64,000 bases of DNA from Branchiostoma belcheri (lineage: Eukaryota > Chordata > Leptocardii > Amphioxiformes > Branchiostomatidae): contig NW_017802447.1 in NCBI RefSeq assembly GCF_001625305.1, positions 554,780 to 618,779 of the forward strand, given 5' to 3'. Positions 59,308-64,000 of this stretch are shown here, piece after piece. Numbering within the stretch: position 1 is the first letter of the stretch; each line of letters begins with the position of its first letter. Under the pieces are notes generated by a model. It was not told the DNA's origin. It was given only the letters and a program-made list of their open reading frames with translations, and did no database searches. Made by a program: the position numbers and the translations under genes.

Positions 59308-60004
59308 CCCTACCTGCTCACCATATATAGCCATTCTTTGTTATCTCGTAATCAACCGTACCCACCTGTGTGTAATGGGTGGAAGGATGGGGTCACTTCC
59401 CCGAAAAAAATAGGGGGGATTCCCGCAAGCAAGAAACACGCGCGCATGGACTCAAGGCCGGCCACGCGTGTTTTTCTCCGTTCAACAAACAAAGGACGAC
59501 CGCAACGGCAAAAAAAGTTGAGCAAGACATTTTTTTTTACCTTTCACAGGTAAAAAAAAAAGTCATGAACGGCAAGGTAAAGTTTCTCCCCTTTTATTTA
59601 TTGTATGTTGCTCTGTGCTGTGTATCGAGGACACGTGTGATTTTACAGATGAGTTAGCATTAGCTATCTGTGTGGGTACCTCCAAACCGCGCCCATACAT
59701 ATCCCCAAGCTATTCTCTCCCTGTGAACTCTGTGGGAAAGAAAACTTTGATACAAACTCCACTTTTCTTTACACCGCTAGGGGTAAAGCAAACAAGCAGA
59801 GTGGTCGGTTGTGGATACTTTTGTGTTTATCCTGACGACGCAGCGCGTGAGGGAATCCCCATACCCCTGCAACCAACGGTATGGGTCTATTTTTAGCCTC
59901 GGGTTACCGCTTCCGGTCCTTTGACTGCAGATGAGGACTACGTCACCTGTTTACCATATATGGATTGCGACGTCATGTTACGTGTTTTTACTATTTATAG
60001 GGTT
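59308..60004. other. Intergenic between two TATA boxes
   Basis: Lies between the minus-strand TATA at 59.3 kb and a plus-strand TATA at 60.0 kb. Plus open frames of 82-93 codons overlap each other and show no domain. No gene is supported. Confidence 0.5.
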
Positions 60005-60048
60005 TTTATATAAGCCGTGTGGCACAGTCTCTCGTCGTGAGAGACTGT
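60005..60048 (+). promoter_or_regulatory. TATA-like box with adjacent perfect hairpin
   Basis: TTTATATAAG (60005-60014) is followed 10 bases on by ACAGTCTCTC and its exact inverse GAGAGACTGT (60024-60033 and 60039-60048) around a 5-base loop. An RNA started about 30 bases after the TATA would begin in or beside this stem. No downstream gene is identified, so the element may be a promoter of an unseen transcript or chance. Confidence 0.35.
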
Positions 60049-60610
60049 TTAGCCATCCTACCCTAGAGGTGTAGGGACCTGACCAGTGGGAGCTGGGATT
60101 TTCTACAAGCCAACGTAACAATCAGTGATGATATTCGTCCATCGTTGTAATTATCAGTACGTATTAAATTATTCCATACATATCTAGTCCAACTTGTCAG
60201 AAAGGGGCAAAACTTTTTTCACCTGTAGTCCCGTCGGTGCCAATTATGTAGGCCAAAATCCAAAGTACATGTTCGCCTCCATTTATTTAACTGACACACT
60301 TGAGGAAAGCTCGTTTATAATACATTTCAGTAAGCAGGGCATTATAACTTTCTGTAGCAGTGACGCGAAAATAAAGGTACCCATGTAATTATAATTATAT
60401 GTTGTGTTCGATTGTAACATCAACATTTTGGGCCCTTACGACTGGCTCCCATGGTGTACCGGTACAACATCAGGTAAAATTAAGTACAACCAAACTGATA
60501 CTAAGTACTAGTAAGTAGCAATTACAAACACTGATTGCCTTAGAAAACATTATGAACATGTGCTTGAATATTTATAAAGCAGCCCAGAGAGGCTGGATGC
60601 TCATTTAACC

Positions 60611-60780
60611 TAGTCTCCACCAGACTTTTTTTGCAGGCTGAATAAATCGTAGAAATCGGCCTAAAAAGGGTATTAATTGGCGAGAGACTTCGACCATCGA
60701 CGCACGGCAAGAATTTGATCGTCGATGGCCGGCTACCTTCACGATTTATTCAGCCTGCAAAAGAAGTCTAGTGGAGACTA
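60611..60780. mobile_element. Foldback element with 40-bp arms (TAGTCTCCACCAGACT)
   Basis: The arms at 60611-60650 and 60741-60780 are inverted near-copies, starting TAGTCTCCACCAGACTTTTT and closing with GTCTAGTGGAGACTA. The inner words GTAGAAATCGGCC and ATTAATTGGC link it to the elements at 4.5-4.9 kb. A second inverted pair lies inside (ACCATCGACG and CGTCGATGG). Flanks CATTTAACC and CATTAAGCC may be a decayed target duplication. Confidence 0.82.
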
Positions 60781-61164
60781 CATTAAGCCTGTTATACACA
60801 AGCTTTCGATCGGAGGTTAATGACCGCCACCCCTTTTGGGGGCGGCAACCTTAGGGCGGCGGCCGCCAGGAGCGCGGTTTAGTAGAGGCTCATAGAGACT
60901 ACTTTAGCTTAAAACGCTGGCTGAAAAATAGTCAAATAATCTAGATATTACATGTACACTTCTGGCCAATCACTCATCGAATTTTCCTATCCCTACGTTC
61001 CCCTATCCATCACATCCTGATCACATCCGGCATTACCCATCATGGTTACGATTGAATGGATTCGGTTTTTTCCAGGTCTGGTTTCTTCGCTCAGTATGAA
61101 ATGCAGCGACACTTAGCGGCCACTTGTATATTGCAAATATGTGGGCAAACTCAGTACCTGAAGA

Positions 61165-61375
61165 AGTCTCCAAAGATAGCCTCAACCGGGCTTTAGAACC
61201 GGCCGAAAAGAGTAAAAATTAGGCGCCAAATAGACAGCTACGTGCCAGTGGAGTTGGTCCGCTAAAGGAGCACTGTTTTTTGGGACCAACTCCCAGTATT
61301 TGGCTCTACTTTACCAGCCGCTTACTTATGGAGCCTGTTAGAGGCTATCTCAAACAGACTCCTTTGGGTTTGTAA
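61165..61375. mobile_element. Foldback element, TAGCCTC/ACCAGGCT family, near H2A.Z
   Basis: The left part AGATAGCCTCAACCGGGCTT matches the inverse of the right part (AGCCTGTTAGAGGCTATCT) with mismatches. The inner phrase GGAGTTGGTCCGCTAAAGGA mirrors one in the 4.5-kb element. It is more diverged than the others and lies about 370 bp upstream of the H2A.Z CCAAT boxes. Confidence 0.68.
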
Positions 61376-61762
61376 AATTTCTAGAAATTGGATCAACACT
61401 GTAAATAACTTGACAGAGTGGTTGTAACGTTTAGTCACATGCGCTTTGAAATTATAATTACTGAAAGTTGGAATTTGCAATTCTGCAGCTCAGTGTTGAG
61501 TAACGTTTATAACGTTATATAAATTATAATAGAACACAGGTGCGATTGGCGCGAAGCCTTGAACACGTGTTCACTTTTTTCAAAGATGCAATCTTTTTCC
61601 TCGACTTTTAATGGCCATGTAGATGGTTTCTGTTTTAATGTATACCATGGACTTAGAAACAGTTTCATGAGTTTGCTAACATTTCTGACAACGCCACATC
61701 ATGCAATACCATGGAGTAAAATAGGCAATACATTGTAACAGTGAGTGCCGTTTCTAGTTTGT

Positions 61763-61904
61763 GATTGGTCCATTCAAAACGTAGGCGCGCAATGATTGGT
61801 CAAAAATGTAGCGTCATCGCCAAAGCTTATAAATACCCCAGCATGCATTTGGCGGGCCATCAGTGGCGTCGCTTTGTTGTGCGAAGAAGACAGTACAAAT
61901 CAAG
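61763..61904 (+). promoter_or_regulatory. H2A.Z promoter and 5' UTR
   Basis: Two inverted CCAAT boxes (GATTGG at 61763-61768 and 61794-61799) lie 31 bp apart, then a TATA box (TATAAATA, 61828-61835) and the ATG at 61905. A start about 30 bases after the TATA would leave a 5' UTR of roughly 45 bases. Paired CCAAT plus TATA is typical of histone genes, including the replication-independent H2A.Z. Confidence 0.8.
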
Positions 61905-63767
61905 ATGGTAAGTTATTCCAGAATCCGCGCAATACTTCGAAAAATTTTAGCCATCCATTTCATATTTTATCAAATATGCACTGTTAAGGATGTGTTGTAC
62001 ATGTAGAACAATTATTGCACGTCGATGTTGTGTTTTTTATGAAAATTTTGGCCTTTGTTTTGTAGGCTGGAGGCAAGGCTGGAAAGGACTCTGGAAAGGC
62101 AAAGGCGAAGGCGATCTCTCGCTCTGCAAGGGCAGGACTACAGGTAAGAACGATCCATATATCAATAACAGCTACCCTCGTATACATTTTGTGAAGTATT
62201 TTGTGTAGTTGGTGTGTTAAAATGTCGATTTTTGGCCAATGTTTTGAACCGGGTCTCCCTATGCCCCTCCCCATACAGTTCCCGGTCGGCCGTATCCACA
62301 GGCACTTGAAGAACCGTACGACCAGCCACGGCCGTGTCGGTGCCACAGCCGCCGTGTACAGCGCAGCTATCCTCGAATATCTGACCGCTGAGGTAAGAAT
62401 TTCTGCAGAATATGCATAAATCGCCGAGAAATTGCAATTTGTAGTCGTAGTAAAAACATAATTCGCGCCCTTGTTGCGACCCCCCGCGATGAAAACAAAA
62501 CCTCCCATTTGCTCCTAACCCTTTATTCGTTTCCGTTTCTAATTCAAACTCCGCCAAAGCCTTCTTATGCCAAAAAGACATTTTCACGGTTTGAACTCAT
62601 ATTATCTAAAATTTGTTGTAAATATTTTGGCCGGATGCCTATCTACATGCTTTCAAAATTTGGCGGGATTCTGTGGTGTTTCCCGCTCAAAACCGTTCGA
62701 ACAGACAACACAGCGTCCCCTCCACCCGGCATTCATATTCATAGTTTCTGACGTAATTATACAACTGGGCCGCCATTCTCATGTAGAGGAGCAATCTGGT
62801 CGAACACAAAGGTTCTTCGTTAGATATTCTGGGCATTAAAAAGGTGGATGTTGTCTGCCACATAACGAGCACTGGAGGATGTGTTTTGTTGAGTTACCTG
62901 TGGGAGGGGGGCGCACGCATCCAGAATTTATTTTCCTTCCACCAAATACAAAGAATTAATGAGTAAAACTAATAACCTCCATGTACTAAAACACATTGAC
63001 TGAAAGTCAAAACAGATATTTTCATCCTGTATACATAAAGGAAATGTACCAGACACTTGGCTAGTTTTGTACACATCTTTTTCACAGGTAAAGCTAATTG
63101 GTTTGTTCAGGTATTGTTTTTGTGCATAGGGAAATGTATTCAGTGCTTAGTCCTTTTTAGGAGGCCAAGGCAAACTTGTAACTGGACTGGCAACCACTAC
63201 TAGTATTTTACCTGGAGGATATTCCAGGTATTTTAATATTCTAAGAGTTAAGTCACAATTGCAACAGACAAAAATGTAGTTTGTCCCTCATAATTTTAGC
63301 TTTCAACCAAACTACCCTATCAGATATACAAAATTATCCCAGTAGCAACATAAGTGATGTTTGTGTAAATAAATGTATCCTGTCATTGTATGCAAGAAAT
63401 AATCTTGTCACAGCTTTGGAATGTTGATTCTCAAATAACCTGAAAATTTGGTGTAGCTTATAATTAGGCAAAACTAAAAAAGAAACAAATTTAAGTTGTA
63501 TGAAGAGAAAGGGATAGAAACAGTATTTGGGAAATTGGAGCATGCATATGCATGTATTTCGAATTTGCAACACTTGTTACTTCAAGTTGATGTACGAAGG
63601 TTTATGAAGCACACTTTGTCCATTTTCGTATTTTCAGGTGCTAGAGTTGGCGGGGAATGCCAGTAAGGATCTGAAGGTGAAGCGTATCACACCGCGTCAC
63701 TTGCAACTGGCCATCCGCGGAGACGAGGAGTTGGACTCTCTGATCAAGGCTACCATTGCTGGTGGTG
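61905..63767 (+). CDS. H2AZ1: Histone variant H2A.Z (3' end outside window)
   Basis: H2A.Z replaces H2A in nucleosomes at promoters and other regulated sites; SWR1/SRCAP-type complexes deposit it. Exons in the window: 61905-61907 (the ATG codon alone, then GTAAGT), 62066-62143, 62279-62392 and 63638-63767. All have GT/AG borders and join in frame to 107 complete codons plus one base. The start [16 protein letters not shown], the core [31 protein letters not shown] and [19 protein letters not shown] are H2A.Z hallmarks; canonical H2A has different residues in these places. Only a few substitutions from vertebrate H2A.Z are seen, all in the N-terminal tail or at the Ser/Asn before RTTSHG. The last exon, with the H2A.Z-specific docking-domain end and the stop, lies beyond 64000. 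The symbol follows vertebrate use; H2AZ1 and H2AZ2 cannot be separated here. Confidence 0.96.
62393..63637. other. H2A.Z intron 3
   Basis: Intron of 1,245 bp between donor GAG/GTAAGA and acceptor TTTTCAG. No embedded gene or clear repeat. Overlapping open frames on both strands (for example minus 61984-62508) are shadows of the exons or random. Confidence 0.7.
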
Positions 63768-64000
63768 GTAAGTACAGTATACTTTACTGCAACAATGGTC
63801 ATTCCAAAAATTGAGATTCCTATGTTTGTTGGTTGCCCAAGCCTTGGGAATTGAATGTGCAGAGGTTGTATCAATATATCTAGTTATGTTTGCTAGAATG
63901 TTGAGGAATTTGTTGATTTACTGCATATATTATTGCCACTAGTATCGGTTTGCTTTTGCCTATTGTCAATTTTAGGACTGATGCAGTGCAATGGAAGTTG

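Noticed and set aside
61984..62587. 174- and 141-codon minus frames
   Set aside because: Antisense shadows of H2A.Z exons 2 and 3 with adjoining intron.

Overview
This is animal nuclear DNA: spliced genes with GT/AG introns of about 0.2-4 kb, long AT-rich spacers, TATA and CCAAT promoters, and many short palindromic repeats. The gene content (a chordate-like WAPL, a REDD1/DDIT4 homologue, H2A.Z) and the dense small foldback elements suggest an invertebrate deuterostome. My best guess is a cephalochordate (amphioxus, Branchiostoma). That species call is inference; no marker here proves it.

Layout. Positions 1 to about 26.3 kb hold no gene I can support. This stretch carries a 24-bp tandem array at the left edge, several foldback (MITE-like) elements, a degenerate repeat of about 148 bp, a duplicated segment and simple-sequence tracts. 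From about 26.6 to 43.8 kb lies one plus-strand gene, the cohesin-release factor WAPL, with a noncoding first exon, at least 15 coding exons that join in frame to about 1,220 residues, and a 3' end interrupted by an assembly gap (42373-43322). From about 51.3 down to 45.2 kb, minus strand, is a two-coding-exon DDIT4/REDD1 homologue, an inhibitor of TORC1 signalling. From about 52 to 57.5 kb the DNA is repeat-rich and without a recognised gene. From about 59.3 to 57.5 kb, minus strand, I reconstruct a small unrecognised gene with a TATA box, three exons, a signal peptide, a furin-like site and a six-cysteine mature peptide. From about 61.74 kb to the right edge, plus strand, is the histone variant H2A.Z, with its last exon outside the window.

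WAPL (cohesin unloading) and H2A.Z (nucleosome variant) both act on chromatin, and DDIT4 acts in cytosolic stress signalling. I see no sign that these neighbours form one pathway. The less ordinary content is the putative secreted cysteine-rich peptide gene, eight (E/D)H(S/T/A)Y motifs in WAPL's disordered N-terminus, a 10-base word (TCCAAGCAGA) seen eight times that marks some foldback elements, and two DNA-transposon derivatives inserted in WAPL and DDIT4 introns.
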